Positions 1 to 11,129 of a stretch of DNA of 64,000 bases are shown here, piece after piece. A program made the position numbers and the translations under genes. The notes beneath the pieces were generated by a model. That model saw only the letters and a program-made list of their open reading frames with translations. It made no database searches and was not told the DNA's origin. Within the stretch, counting starts at the first letter, position 1. Each line of letters starts with the position of its first letter. Where the stretch lies: the NCBI GenBank assembly GCA_020466095.1, contig CM035807.1, positions 51,984,752-52,048,751 on the forward strand, written 5' to 3'. Origin of the DNA: Chlorops oryzae. Lineage: Eukaryota; Arthropoda; Insecta; Diptera; Chloropidae.

Positions 1-642
1 TTTTGAGATATTTAACGTTTTAAGTTCAATTGCGATAACTAATGTGTGGCCAATATTGTTGATTTTAGTAGTTTTTTTTGTTTGAGTTGTGTTTTTATTT
101 TTTTATATGGAGAGCCCCTGCTCTTGTTTTTTACATGATTCTACTTCACCACTAAATGTATAGTCTATTGATTTTTTTTTTTTATTCAGAAGTGAAAAAC
201 ATTTTCAAACGAGGCACCGTCGGTTCTGCTGATTGTGGTGAATTTCGGCTCATATAATAGGTCTTAATTGTTATTTGTTGTTTTAAAAATTTTGTTTATA
301 TCACGTGGCTACGCCATGATAGTGTTCACCAAAAGCTGATAACAATAAATTTGAGGAGGTTTGTTTTTGTGACTTATGCAAATGGGAATTGGAATGCTAT
401 TCTCTCGTGAAAGTGTTTTCGCGTCTTTACTTAAAGAAGATCGGAGCGAAACTGAAACATATTTATTACTTATGTAGGGACAGTAGTTTCTGATTCTTAA
501 CAACCTTCTACTTTAAATTTCGCTCCAGCTGTCGTCCTTCGTTGGCAGAGCTCCTAGGTTAAAATTAAAAACGCTCGTTCTGCAAATAAATAAATTAAAA
601 TATAATAAATATAAATAATATAATACTTTTTTTTTTTCTTAG
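1..642 (+). other. Intron/upstream sequence of Rbcn-3A
   Basis: AT-rich DNA with no convincing coding frame. It ends in a long T tract followed by CTTAG at 638-642, a strong splice acceptor for the exon starting at 643. Earlier exons of the gene must lie upstream of the window. The short minus-strand ORF around 309-503 has no recognisable features and is not called. Confidence 0.7.
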
Positions 643-840
643 TCATGTTTGTCATAGGTGGCGATCGTGAAACGAAAACCCCTACGATTGAAATATCTGA
701 AGAGCCCTCTTGGAAAAGTTTATGGATGTGTGAGACAGCAACTTCAGTGTATCACATGGCATTTAGCCATGACGGGACGTTGTTTGCAACATGTGGTAGA
801 AATGACCGTCTCGTAAAAATTTGGTACGAAAACAAACAAG
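643..840 (+). CDS. Rbcn-3A: Rabconnectin-3A / DmX-like protein, internal exon (WD40 region)
   Basis: This exon encodes part of the N-terminal WD40 propeller of a DmX-like / Rabconnectin-3A protein, the metazoan Rav1 homologue that, with Rabconnectin-3B, regulates V-ATPase assembly and endolysosomal acidification. The sequence shows a conserved stretch (TPTIEISEEPSWKSLW) and then a WD repeat ending in LVKIWYENKQ. The acceptor is the T tract plus CTTAG before 643; the two bases TC at 643-644 complete a codon from the previous exon, so the ATG at 645 is internal and not the start. The donor is GTAAAC at 841. Continuing past the donor gives a stop within 13 codons, whereas splicing to 891 restores a conserved reading frame. 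The family assignment comes from recognised sequence and is confident; the gene symbol follows Drosophila usage. Confidence 0.88.
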
Positions 841-890
841 GTAAACAAAAACCAAAAGTACTAAGGACACTACACTAAAAAAACAAACAG
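841..890 (+). other. 50-nt intron in Rbcn-3A
   Basis: Begins GTAAAC, contains a CTAAG branch-point-like motif at 861 and ends AAACAAACAG. Removing these 50 bases joins ...ENKQ to VLFPSSN in frame. This explains the apparent frame change between the two long plus-strand open frames; no frameshift mutation is needed. Confidence 0.88.
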
Positions 891-3800
891 TCTTATTTCC
901 ATCTAGCAATACCGATAAAGGCTTTAGCAAGGATGATGTGCCACCTAATTATACGTATGTTTATATTGCTCATCCACGAGCAGTTACGCAGCTCACCTGG
1001 AGAAAAACAAGCAAATATATGCCTAAGGGGTCTGTTTCTAACATGATAATAACTTCGTGCTTGGATAATATATGCCGCATTTGGATTGAAACGGTTTTGC
1101 CCGATGACGGACTTATAAATATGACACAATTTGATCCTTTAACAACTGAAAACCCTAAATTTAGAACACATAGACACAAACATAGATTTGTTCAAAGGCT
1201 GAAACATATGAAGGCATGTTTTCATGTTCGTCGACATGTGAAAAATGGCTCCCAAAGTATTGAAAATGGCTTTAACGAGCTTTTAACAATTCATGACCAC
1301 CGCATTCCATCTTTGCCCTCCTCATGCAGTGTCCATGACTTTCATTCATATGGATATCACGGAACAGGTGTTTCCCCCGGAATGCATTTCCATTTGGCTG
1401 CGTCAATAAATGCAGAAACTGACATTCCTCTTGTCCCAACTCTGAAACCGACAAGTTCTTACCAAAATAGTTTTATTCTGCATTGGTTAAATAACAAGGA
1501 AATGTACTTCAGTCTCCGAGCGGAGTCTATTTTACAAGAGCTTACAAAAAAAGTCTTATATGAAGAAAATAAATGTCACACAGCAGAGGACAAACCGAAT
1601 AAAGAACCAGAATCCCAAACTGCTTGTTCTTACTCTCAGGCAAGGCCAATGGAGAGCGTAGAAATGAACTATGACGTTGGAAACGGAAAATCGACGGTAT
1701 CCACATCGTGGGCAGAAAACTCAATATCAAAGGCATCTTCACTTAGTTCTCTCAAAAGTGAAAACACTACAGAAGTTCATCACTTCGCGGATTCCCTGGA
1801 TGTTAAAATAGACAGTTTGCTTCGTGACTGGCACCAAGATCCTGATTTATTATTTTCTATTCACCCGATAGATGGGAGCTTTCTTATATGGATTGTTGAA
1901 TGGCTCGATGATTTCTTTCCTGGCTCATTTCGTCAGGCACAAGTTTCGTTTTCTACACGAATACCTTCTGCTCTTCCTCTTGGAGATTCTTCATCTCTTT
2001 CGCCTTCCATAGCTCTATTTTTGTCCAGCGCTTACCCAATTTCTTTGAAAGAAATAAACAATGCATTAAAAGGGTGTAATTCAAATACAAATGAATGTTC
2101 AACTAACGCCGATATAGAAAAATCTTTAAAGAAGTCAAGTAGCATTAATACATCGGAAAAGGGCGAATATATGAACGCAGTTAATGCTCTTAATACATTA
2201 TGCCCATCTGTATCTATGGTAACGAAACACTCAAACGGAACTTTAAATTTATGGCAACTGAATTTCTCTCTCCAAACTAAATTCACGCAAGTTTTGAGTA
2301 TAGGGCACAACTGCCGGGCTTCAGGACATCGTTTCCGTGTGAATGATATAACTTGTCACCCCGTTTTGCCACTTTTAGTATCCACTTCACACCATAACTT
2401 GCCGGATACTGAAAAGAAAGACTTCGAAACCTTTGATAATCAAATGGGTAGCGACCTCGATGTATTTACCCCTTCAGGGTTCTGCTCGGAGTTAATTCTA
2501 TGGAAAGTTGAACCTGTTGGACCTCTGTGTTACTCTGGGGGAGTTAGCGAACTGGCGCGTATAAACTCACCCAATATTTCAGCATTTAGTAATGTTGCTT
2601 GGATACCTACTCTATTGCCTAGCACGACTCTTGGAAACTACTTTCACTCACCATCCGCATGTTTCGTAGCTAGTGACGGAGAAAATTTAAGAGTTTACCA
2701 AGCCGTAATAGACGCCAGGAGCTTGCTGGCCGAGCTATCTTCAAGCAGCACAATGCCCGAAGCGTGTTCTAGGGAGTCTTTGAACTCGAATTCGTCGTCT
2801 AACTGCACTCCAAAGCAGAATTTTAAAGAAAAATTGAAAGTGGTATCCCAACAGTCAACATCTAGACCGGGATGCGTTATTGAACTCGATGCCATATCGG
2901 ATGCAAAACACGACTGGCAAAATACACAGTTCTTACATGTTTTTCAAGAACAGTTGATTATTAATGGTACACACGGGGAATATATCCATTCTTCTGACAG
3001 CACGGAAGGAAACACCCTTATTGATTGCTGTGACAAGTTTGTGTTTGAAAAATTTTTTTTTATAGTTATCATTGAGAAAACCTTAAAAGGCAGTACCCTG
3101 CACATGTGGAGAATTACAATGTCATCAGTGAAACCTTCTTCTGACCTAGCAGATATTACTATGTATGTTCCCGACAGTAGCTTGACACAAGAAATTGATG
3201 ATACCGAAATTGGCTGCCGCCATTTTACGACAAGTATTGACCCTCTTTCAAATGTAGAAAACTCATCTCCAAACATTTCAATCATAACCGAAAAAGTTTG
3301 CACGCAAGAGCTTCCATTGCCTGATGGAGTAGACGTTATTCATACTTCACCTGCAGCTGGACATCTCAGCTCTTCATCAATATATCCTGCCTGTCTTGCA
3401 CCCTACATAATTGTTACGGCATGCTCAGATTCTATATCGCGATTTTGGAAGTGTGACACCAAAAACGTAGAAAATATAACAACCTTTCGCTGGTGTGAAT
3501 GGAAGATGTCTGGCCACAATGGTAGTTCGGCAATTGACATACCAGGACAACCTCTAAATATAAGTGCAGCTTACTCTGGTCGTGTTGCTTGTGCTTATAA
3601 ATATGGAAAAAGTTTTACACGGCCGACAAAAGGGGACCCAGAGTCTCGTTATGTTAATCTTTGTGTTGGAATATATGAATGCGAAAGTACAGGAGGCTGC
3701 GAGTGGATTTTGGAGGATACAATTCACCTTAAAAATATATACTTACCCCGAATAAATATAGATCATTCTATTGATTTTAGCGTCCTCCACGATTCCCGCT

Positions 3801-4780
3801 TTATTAAGAAGAAGCAAAGGCTTCATCAAATGCTCCACACTATAACACATGATGAGAATAGGACTCCACGTAGTGGCGAAACGACTCCAGAGGGTTCGGC
3901 GAAAACGGCTCCGGGACTTTTGGCCATTCCAAGCTTTAGTACCTTGCAGTCATTAAGAAAAAGTATCGCGGAAAATGGAAACACTTGCCCTCTAACTCAA
4001 AAACACCTGGTACAACTTGACTGGGTTTCCAAAGAAGACGGTTCTCACATCTTAACTGTGGCTGTTGGAAGCAAAATATTGCTGTATACTCCAGTATCCT
4101 CAGACATTGCTCAGGCTAATATCAAGGCAATGAAAGAGTCGAAGTCTGGAAATCGACCCCTTTTAAGAAAGGCAAGTTCTTTGGCCCAATCACATTTTAA
4201 TGATGAAATACGTTGGATGAAGCTACGTCAAATAGATTTGGAAACAGCTGATGGACTACCTGCTTTGCCAATGCAGATATCCTGGGTGCGTGATGGTATT
4301 TTGGTTGTCGCAATGGACTCCGAAACCCACGTATACTCACAATGGAAGCCAAAGAATTATCATAACACTGGAGATCTTTTTGACACAAGAAATCTTCGGG
4401 ATGAAGACATTCGGTCTCTACCAAATGAAAAAACTTCTTCAGTTTTCAGGACCACGGCGTCAATGCCTTTGATGAACAAAATAAGCGAATCTAATTTACA
4501 GCACTTCAGAAGTGAGAAAAAAAAGAAAAGTGGCAGCATTGGAATAAATACCCAAAGTAGTGCAGACGCTACATTTAACTGTGACTACATGACTGACGTG
4601 GGACTGTTTCAAGCGTCCCGGGTGGCGTGCCCCGTTCTTCCGCAATATCATCCAAAGCAATTAATGGAGTTACTGAATAGTGGCAAGATACATTGGGTGA
4701 AAGCCATATTAGCACATTTAGTGCGATGTGTAAGGGATTCAATACAAAATGACGTGCATGAAGAAGAAGTTAGTCGACAG
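891..4780 (+). CDS. Rbcn-3A: Rabconnectin-3A / DmX-like protein, large exon
   Basis: About 1,297 codons are open from the acceptor at 890 to the donor at 4781. WD40 material comes first (PRAVTQLTWRKTSKYM and SCLDNICRIWIET near 970-1090; VNDITCHPVLPLLVSTSHHN near 2340-2400; a further WD-like unit around 3410-3450). Long low-complexity, Ser-rich linkers separate these. From about 4000 the sequence matches the start of the Rav1p C-terminal domain (HLVQLDWVSKEDGS, then LPMQISWVRDGILVVAMDSE). The exon ends ...VSRQ just before GTGAGT. There are no internal stops, so the gene is presumably functional. The protein is membrane-associated through V-ATPase/RAVE rather than by its own membrane segments, and no signal peptide or TM helix is visible. 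The last four codons before the TAG at 4793 are intronic read-through. Confidence 0.9.
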
Positions 4781-4812
4781 GTGAGTTTGAAATAGTTCGC
4801 ATATTTGCATAA

Positions 4813-4850
<38 letters not shown>
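4813..4850. repeat. (TA)n microsatellite
   Basis: Almost perfect TA dinucleotide run of about 36-38 bases directly after the exon donor region. Confidence 0.95.
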
Positions 4851-4851
<1 letters not shown>

Positions 4852-5379
4852 CTTTGTATATCAAAATAACCCCAGTTTCTGTTTGTAACGAATGTTTGAA
4901 GAAACGGCTGAATGAAATTCAATTCTTTAAATTGCGTAGGGTAGGTACTGTCAAAACGAAGGTTTGTATGTAATATTTATGCATGTGTGCGTACTGGATG
5001 GTTTGTAAGATAATGGACAAAACCAGCGGATACATAACACAGCGCTACATTGTTTCGAACATTTTTTTCTGTTCGTAATTTTTTGTTACGTTAGAGCCCC
5101 CTCATTCCAAAAAGGTCTACTTTACCTCATATATCAGGCCATAACTCAATTACCATTTGAAATAGCCACGCAGACCTAATTCGGAAAGATAGAGACTATA
5201 CGCCAATTTTAAGTGCCTAAACGCCACCCTACGACTATTCCATAATTGTGGCACCTATGAGGTCAGAAGGGCCATTTTGCGCTCATATTTTTCTCTATTT
5301 TCACTCACTTATCGAGTCATATCTTTGCAACCTATGCAAATTAATTTCAGGCCACCGTGCTCAATGATGGGATGACAAA

Positions 5380-5600
5380 TGTGAAAATTAAAGCATTTTT
5401 CCACATTGAATTAACATAGTGAATTAACCATATGGATAAGAGTCTGTAAAGCATCTGCATTAGTCTCCTGAACCAATTTTATCAATAATCGTAATTATAC
5501 GCTTCCAAATGTCCGAAATAACTCTTATTCATTTGGTTTATTCACTATGTCGAAACATGCTATTATAAGCGAAAAACTGCATTTTAATTTTGTTAAAAAA
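5380..5600. repeat. Imperfect palindrome (hairpin-forming)
   Basis: The arm at 5404-5442 (CATTGAATTAACATAGTGAA...) is the imperfect reverse complement of 5522-5559 (CTCTTATTCATTTGGTTTAT...). Similarity extends outward to about 5380 and 5600. Could be the core of a foldback/MITE-type element. Confidence 0.6.
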
Positions 5601-5643
5601 GTGGGGTACCTAGACGCTAAAATATCAACATTCCAAATTTTAG

Positions 5644-6849
5644 CACGGACAACAAATTCATTAGGTAGCCATAAAGTGAGCAATTAAAAATGTCAAAACA
5701 TAAAATTTTTTAAAAACAAAGCCATAAATCTTGAAAACAGGAACCATTCTACAACCCATGGCAGTATCTTTAAACGAACCCGAGCATAATTTCTACCTGC
5801 TACCTTTACCCACAAATATCAACCCCTTTTTTCGCAGAACTAAAATCCGCGATAAACCACTAATTGTTTCAAGTGACGTTTTCACCAATATTTGGAGTAT
5901 CTATCGGTTATCACCAGAGGTGACCACCACTACAAGGCCGTTTTCATTATGTGCAATAGTAGTGGTACAACAAAGCCATAAAATTAGAAAATCGAGAGAA
6001 TAACAAAGCGACAAGCGTCATAGATCCCACCTCGACAATAGTCTGTAGCATACTGAGCTCTCAACGCACTCTAACTGAGGCAAAACTAAAAATTATACGA
6101 AAAAAAGTTTTAAAAATTAAAACAGAGCGACACATGTCTTGCCTCTGCAAAGTTTGTCATAGCACTGATTTGAAAAATTGACGTGACTTCGTTTTTTTGC
6201 TCGCTTCGGTTGTTCGCTTCGCTTCTCGAAAACAAGTGGCATTTTGCTTTAATTGCGACCTCGTTTTGTACTTTTTCATCTCTCGCTCACAGTTTCTATA
6301 CGTGTGCAAAAATGTTCTCTTTTACGCTCTTTTACCCCTGGAGCTTACCCTTTGTGCACCTCTGGTTATCACGCTTTAAAGAGATGTGTTAGAATATAAA
6401 AACCAGTTTTTTCTTGTGTATGATTTCATATTTAAACTTTATTAGTTAAATCTGTTCTTTAATCGGTATTTTCTGTGTGTGGCGGTCAATTTATAAAATG
6501 CAGCCCCTTCTGGTTCAAGTCGTTTCAAATTTGTGTTGCCAAACCAATTTTTATGTGCAAAGGTGGAAGCAGAATCGATGATATGTCATTAATTAATGAC
6601 TTAACAGTTCATCTTTCGGAGCTCTGCTACTGAAAGTACACAGGATGCATGGATGTTTTACGTTTCCACTTTGATGTACCATTATTAAGTCGATGACTTT
6701 AAGGTCTGCACAAATACGCTATTTGTGTTCTCGATATTTCACATGCTTGATCAATGTTTGCATTGTTTCATAACATTATTTCATCTTGCGTGAGTTGGCC
6801 ATTTTTATTGCTCAGTTTATGGCTACCTAATGAACTTGTTGTCCGTGGT
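5644..6849. repeat. Pair of ~49-bp inverted repeats 1.1 kb apart
   Basis: 5644-5692 (CACGGACAACAAATTCATTA...) is a close reverse complement of 6802-6849 (...AATGAACTTGTTGTCCGTG). The arms bracket AT-rich DNA with no transposase. Possible terminal or subterminal repeats of a non-autonomous DNA transposon; target duplications were not identified. Confidence 0.55.
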
Positions 6850-7186
6850 CACATTAAGAGTGTTATATATCAAAATCAACTTATTGAATTAATTTGAGTA
6901 ATTTTTCGTGTAACCAATAAAATATTTAATCATTCTTTTGCATGCTAGAGTCGACAAAACGGTACATTTACCTTTCATTAACATTTTTATATATAGCAAT
7001 TAATGCCAATAGCATAAATTTTTGTACAAAATCATTTTTACATAGATGTTAATTTTATACAATGCAAATAATTTTTTAAGGTTATGCGATATATTAAAAA
7101 TTGAAAAATATTGAATTTACATAATATTTTCTATTTTGATCATAAAATATTTCACTTTAATTCTCATTTCAATTTATTTGATAAAA

Positions 7187-8518
7187 ATGTCTACAAGAAC
7201 TCCTTGTATAAGTAAAAAATATAAATTTTGTTATGTTTGTGGAAATTTGGCAACAGAGAATAAACGCAGAAGTATAACTGATAGTATAGATAGTATACAT
7301 ATTTGGAATGATATGGGCTTCCTAAGAAAAATTTGGATAAATCATGGGTGCCTACAGTTATTTGTACTTCTTGTCGAGGTACATTGACCAGGTGGAATGA
7401 TATAAAAACTGAAGTCATTATTGAGCCCGTGGTCTGGCGTGAGCCAAAAATTCATGATCATGACTGCTAGTTTTGCGCAGACAATATAACAGGATTAAAT
7501 AAAAGAAAAGGTAAAAGAGTTGGTCGTCCTACTGTAGAAAGTGAAACACAGAAATAGAAAGCAAGAGTTTATAAAGTATTTTACAGGTTAAGAAGATATA
7601 GTGAATTGTCATGATATTATAGAGGTTATTAACACATTTAAAAAATATTCTTACAATTCTAATGACTGGCGGATCTTCACAGACTCCTCTACAGAAAGTC
7701 GCAGAGCAGTGCTGGTCCAGAACGGAAATAAATACGCAGCAATTTCTATTGCTCACTCTGCAACACTAAAAGAATCCTATGTAACTTTTAAATTTCTCCT
7801 TGAGAAAATTAATTACAACGCACATAAATGGTGTATTTGTAGTGATTTTAAAATGATAAATCTTTAAGTTGGATTGCAAGCCTTGAAATATTAAATACCC
7901 GTGTTTTATGTGTCTGTGGGATAGTCGTGGTCAAAATCAGCATTGGGGAAAAAAAAACTGGGAAGAAAGATTGACATGGGAAAAAGGAAGTGCTAATGTT
8001 GTTAATGATGGCCTTGTTGACAGGAAGAAGATCTTATTACCACACCTTCATATAAAGGTGGGACTGATGAAGCAATTCGTGAAAGCACTAAATCCTGATG
8101 GTGATTTTTGAAGTATCTCAAATCTAAGTCTCCACATATATCTGATGATAAAATTAAGGAAGTAATATTTGTTTGTCCGGATATTAGAAATCGAATGAAA
8201 GACGCCGATTTTGTTAAAATTTTAACATCGATTGAAAAACATGCTTGGTTAAGTTACAAGAAAGTCGTGGGGAACTTTTTAGGAAACAACCGAGACCCCA
8301 AATATAAGGATATCGTAACAGATATCTTGAATTACTTCAAAAAACTAGGTTGTTTGATGAGCATGAAATTGCACTTTTTATTAAAAGTTATGTGTGCGAA
8401 TGATGGCGGATTACCCTGGTCTTTGCTGAGAAATGACAATTCATCTGGTCACAAACGTAAATCTTTAAAACGTGTCTACGAAGGGCAGCGAAATCGTTTT
8501 CATAAGAAAAAGACGTAA
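7187..8518 (+). pseudogene. Broken copy of an uncharacterised multicopy arthropod gene family
   Basis: Several frames read in order give pieces that I recognise as a large arthropod family of unknown function that is often present in many copies. First is a Cys-rich N-terminus (KYKFCYVCGNLA; then CTSCRGTLTRW and WREP...DHDC in a shifted frame). Next is a middle block (WRIFTDSS; VLVQNGNKYAA; SATLKESY; HKWCICSD), then CLWDSRGQNQHW, LLPHLHIKVGLMKQFVKAL, and WLSYKKVVGNFLGNNRDPKYKDI. The end is SLLRNDNSSGHKRK. At least two frameshifts, several in-frame stops (for example at 7467, 7866 and 8109) and an internal deletion after MSMKLHFLL show that it is dead. Function is unknown; the copy number suggests spread by, or hitch-hiking on, mobile elements. 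It shares the orientation of the host gene. Confidence 0.7.
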
Positions 8519-8786
8519 AAAACATGAATTAAATTATTCTGCAAGAATAAACGTTAAAAAAAATAAATTTAAAGTAAAAAACAAAATATAAAAAAAGACA
8601 AAAAAAAAAAACAAAAAAAAAAACCAAAAAAGAAAATAAATGAAGGCAATACCACCACGTCCACGTCGTGGCTCTGGGTTCGGCTAAGTGTGGTAACAAA
8701 AAGTTAGTACGTTTGTTTGTTAGTAAGCTTTAATTTTTCAAAGTGGCATATCTCAGTGAAAAAACAGATATTTGAGAAGTTAAAAT
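8519..8786. other. A-rich spacer, no gene seen
   Basis: An A-rich run (about 8560-8640) follows the family pseudogene, then about 140 bp of unrecognised DNA with a short GTCCACGTCGTGG palindrome near 8657-8670. The boundary with element A is where Gag similarity stops, near 8786. Confidence 0.5.
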
Positions 8787-9777
8787 CGAAACGTGTTTCC
8801 TTGGTGGGGGCGACGGCGGTTTCAAAATCGAGGTAGGTGGGGTTACATCTTCCTGTATTCTCTCCCATTCACCGGCTATGCTGATAAGCTCCGCAAATGA
8901 GCTGACCTCGTGCCTTTTCATATAGAGGCGTAGCCCAGACAGACTATTTTCGTCCACCCAATCCAGTTTTTCTTCCTCCGTCGAAGTCGTCATCTTCATC
9001 ATATGCCGGAGAGCAATTACGTAGTTCGTGAATTTCTCTTCCTTTGCCTGTTTACGGTGTTTGATCTTCTTTTCCAACCTTTGGAGAAAACGTGGTGGCA
9101 TAAAAATGGTCAACAAGTCCCGCTTAAACTCACTCCACCGCTCAAATTTACTCACACTTCGGAACCACATAAACGCTTTCCCTGACAGCAATTCGGGAAA
9201 AGCCTTTACGAGCACGTCAGTTTGAAAGCCATAGGCTTCGGCTAACTCTTCTACCCTTTCTAGGAACCCTTGCGGCTCGTTACTACCAACGTTTTGTACA
9301 GACCACTTGCGGACTTGTTCGATTACCGAAGCGTGAACGGGTAACCGCGCTAATATGGGTACTGGGGTGGCTACGCGGATCACTGTTTCTACGCTAGCGT
9401 CTGAATCCATCAATTCGAGGGGTACCGGGGAAGTACTCCTCACAACACGGGCTTCTAACTCGCCAAGTTCGTCGTCACTCTCTTATCGTGCTCGACATCG
9501 CTGATGAAAGTTGAAAACCTCTGCCTCAGCTTTTCTAATGTACCTGTGGTCTCTAACCCGAACTCACCCAACAGCTTTATTAGTTCTTCTTTACGTACTC
9601 GGTAGATCCATCCAATTTTGATTTTTCCTCTCACTTTAAGCGTACTATTTTTCGCATTAACATGACTGTTTGGCAGTTGTAAACCTACGTGACTCGCAGC
9701 TGCCTGATCTGAATCAACTCTAGAGTCCTGGTATTTTCTAATTTTTCGCCTCTCTCGGGTTCCTGCTCGGGCGCCAT
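8787..9777 (-). pseudogene. Gag of element A, SAP-like plus retrotransposon-gag domain
   Basis: The Gag ATG at 9777 lies inside the primer-binding site, giving MAPEQE. A frame change about 30 codons in leads to a SAP-like segment (VRKEELIKLLGEFGL...). After a further break at the stop near 9448 comes the retrotransposon-gag region: VIEQVRKWSVQNVG, GFLERVEELAEAYGF, KAFMWFRSV, FTNYVIALRHMMKM. The similar Gag of element F continues into a CCHC knuckle, which is absent here because the copy is cut off. Capsid-type Gag would form the intracellular particle. The copy is clearly non-functional. Confidence 0.8.
9759..9776 (-). other. Primer-binding site of element A (tRNA-Lys-like)
   Basis: On the minus strand the sequence TGGCGCCCGAGCAGGAAC sits one base after the LTR end (...TTACA). 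The first 15 bases equal those in element F; they resemble sites complementary to the 3' end of tRNA-Lys. The ATG of gag overlaps its first bases. Confidence 0.75.
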
Positions 9778-10147
9778 TGTAAGGGACTAAATTTCCGGCC
9801 GGGGTATAAATATCAGTGAGTTACCGGAATCCCGTTCCTCACAAAAATTTATTTGAAAGAAACCCTCGGAGGACGTTAGGAAAGATGGTACATTACTAGA
9901 AAAATACTCCAATTTTTTAAGGTGGAAGAAAAAGAAAAACCAAAAACGATTCAGACTAATTTATTTACAACTTGTCACGTATGGCTTTCGTTCCAACAAA
10001 CCTTATCCAACTACACTACGGTCAAGGCCGACTAAAGGAAAAGTTAAATCCCGCCGGATTGCTACAGCCGTATGCTACGTGGGTGGTGTACCTCTACATT
10101 CGGTGGCGCTTTGCTCATATATATCGTCCTTTGCTCTCCGGAGGGCA

Positions 10148-10285
10148 CTACTGACTTATCAGTCGCATACATTTCGATAAACTCTTAGAACAGTACACTG
10201 CCCACTTATCCGTCGCATAGGTTTCGATATAACCCTTTGAATAGTACACTGCCCACCTAGCCGTTGCCTACGTTTCGATAAATTG
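10148..10285. repeat. ~51-bp tandem repeat, about 2.7 copies, in LTR A
   Basis: Three successive units share TCGCATA(C/G)(A/G)TTTCGATA and AGTACACTGCCCAC; the third is partial. Confidence 0.7.
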
Positions 10286-10383
10286 TCTCGCTATTTGACC
10301 CTTTTCGCAAATTAAACGGAATGGTTTTGAATTTATTTAGATCTTTCCCGTGGAATCATATGTATACACACCGGCGATTTACT

Positions 10384-10520
10384 TCTCGACACACACGCAC
10401 TTTTTGCAGTTCTAGAATCTTTCGGTTCTCACTTTCCAGAAAACACGCCTTTCACTCTGCAAACACACGTGCACTTTCTGCAGTTCTAGAATCTTTCGAT
10501 TCCCGCTTCCAGAAAAGTAC
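10384..10520. repeat. Duplicated ~80-bp unit in LTR A
   Basis: GCAGTTCTAGAATCTTTCG followed by a CTTCCAGAAAA-type end occurs twice, near 10407 and 10479, with flanking ACACACG(C/T)GCACTTT. Confidence 0.7.
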
Positions 10521-11129
10521 ACCTTTCTTACCTTCACAAATGAAAAGAAAATACTCACGTTCCCAATGACTACGCACCAATATCGTTTTCCATCTTCGGT
10601 TTCCACTGCTCAAATGTCGCTGGTTTTCCTTTTGTCGTTTGTCCGCTCTTGTAGTTTGACCCGTCCGGTTAGTTCGCTGGTCGCCGAAAAAGTGTCCGAG
10701 ATGCCCTGCGTTGTCTTGCAACCCAACCGTTCTTAGAGAAGCAAGTCCCTTCGATCACACTATCGATAACTTTTCATTCACACACTCATGCCTTCAGTTA
10801 CCCTGCTTTCACACTCTGTGATGTCGATTCCGTTTTACACGGGGCAACTTGTTTTGCGACTTTACTAACTGCCCTGCGGCCGTTGGAACGAATTTCCCAT
10901 TCTTATCTTACTTAGTTTAATTAGTATTAAATACTATGATTTTCTGGTTGTTACTTCACTTACTACTTAGGGCTTACGTCTAATAAATTCAATTTTTATG
11001 GCTGTTCTTAAATGGTACTTACAACTACAAAACAAACTTTAATTCCTTCATTACGATAAAAACAAAAACCAAATTCTAATGAAGAAATAATCAAAAATAA
11101 AACTTGTAGGATCGCCTGTGAGGGGGGAC

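Larger units (their letters stand above)
4781..7186 (+). other. Start of a long Rbcn-3A intron, non-coding
   Basis: Begins with a consensus donor GTGAGT. It is AT-rich and has no credible gene. It contains a (TA)n microsatellite and two inverted-repeat structures listed separately; the rest (about 5,000-5,370 and 5,700-6,800) looks like old, unrecognised repeat DNA. No downstream Rbcn-3A exon was found on the plus strand anywhere in the window. Confidence 0.65.
8787..11023 (-). mobile_element. Element A: 5' part of a Ty3/gypsy-group LTR element
   Basis: Read on the minus strand: an LTR (about 11023 to 9778), a primer-binding site, and a damaged gag that breaks off after the RKHVS region. No pol and no second LTR are present, so this is a 3'-truncated copy. 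It is related to element F (53.7-63.0 kb) by the end of the LTR, the primer-binding site and the Gag. Confidence 0.75.
9778..11023 (-). repeat. LTR of element A
   Basis: The minus-strand end (...TCCCTTACA, 9778) is fixed by the primer-binding site. The start (TGTAAGTACC, 11023) is inferred from the TG...CA rule and the point where Jockey-like DNA begins, so the length of about 1,246 bp is provisional. It contains two short tandem arrays. Confidence 0.55.

Noticed and set aside
645..1000. Frameshift mutation in the Rbcn-3A gene
   Set aside because: The frame change is fully explained by a 50-nt intron with GT...AG ends; conserved residues join in frame.
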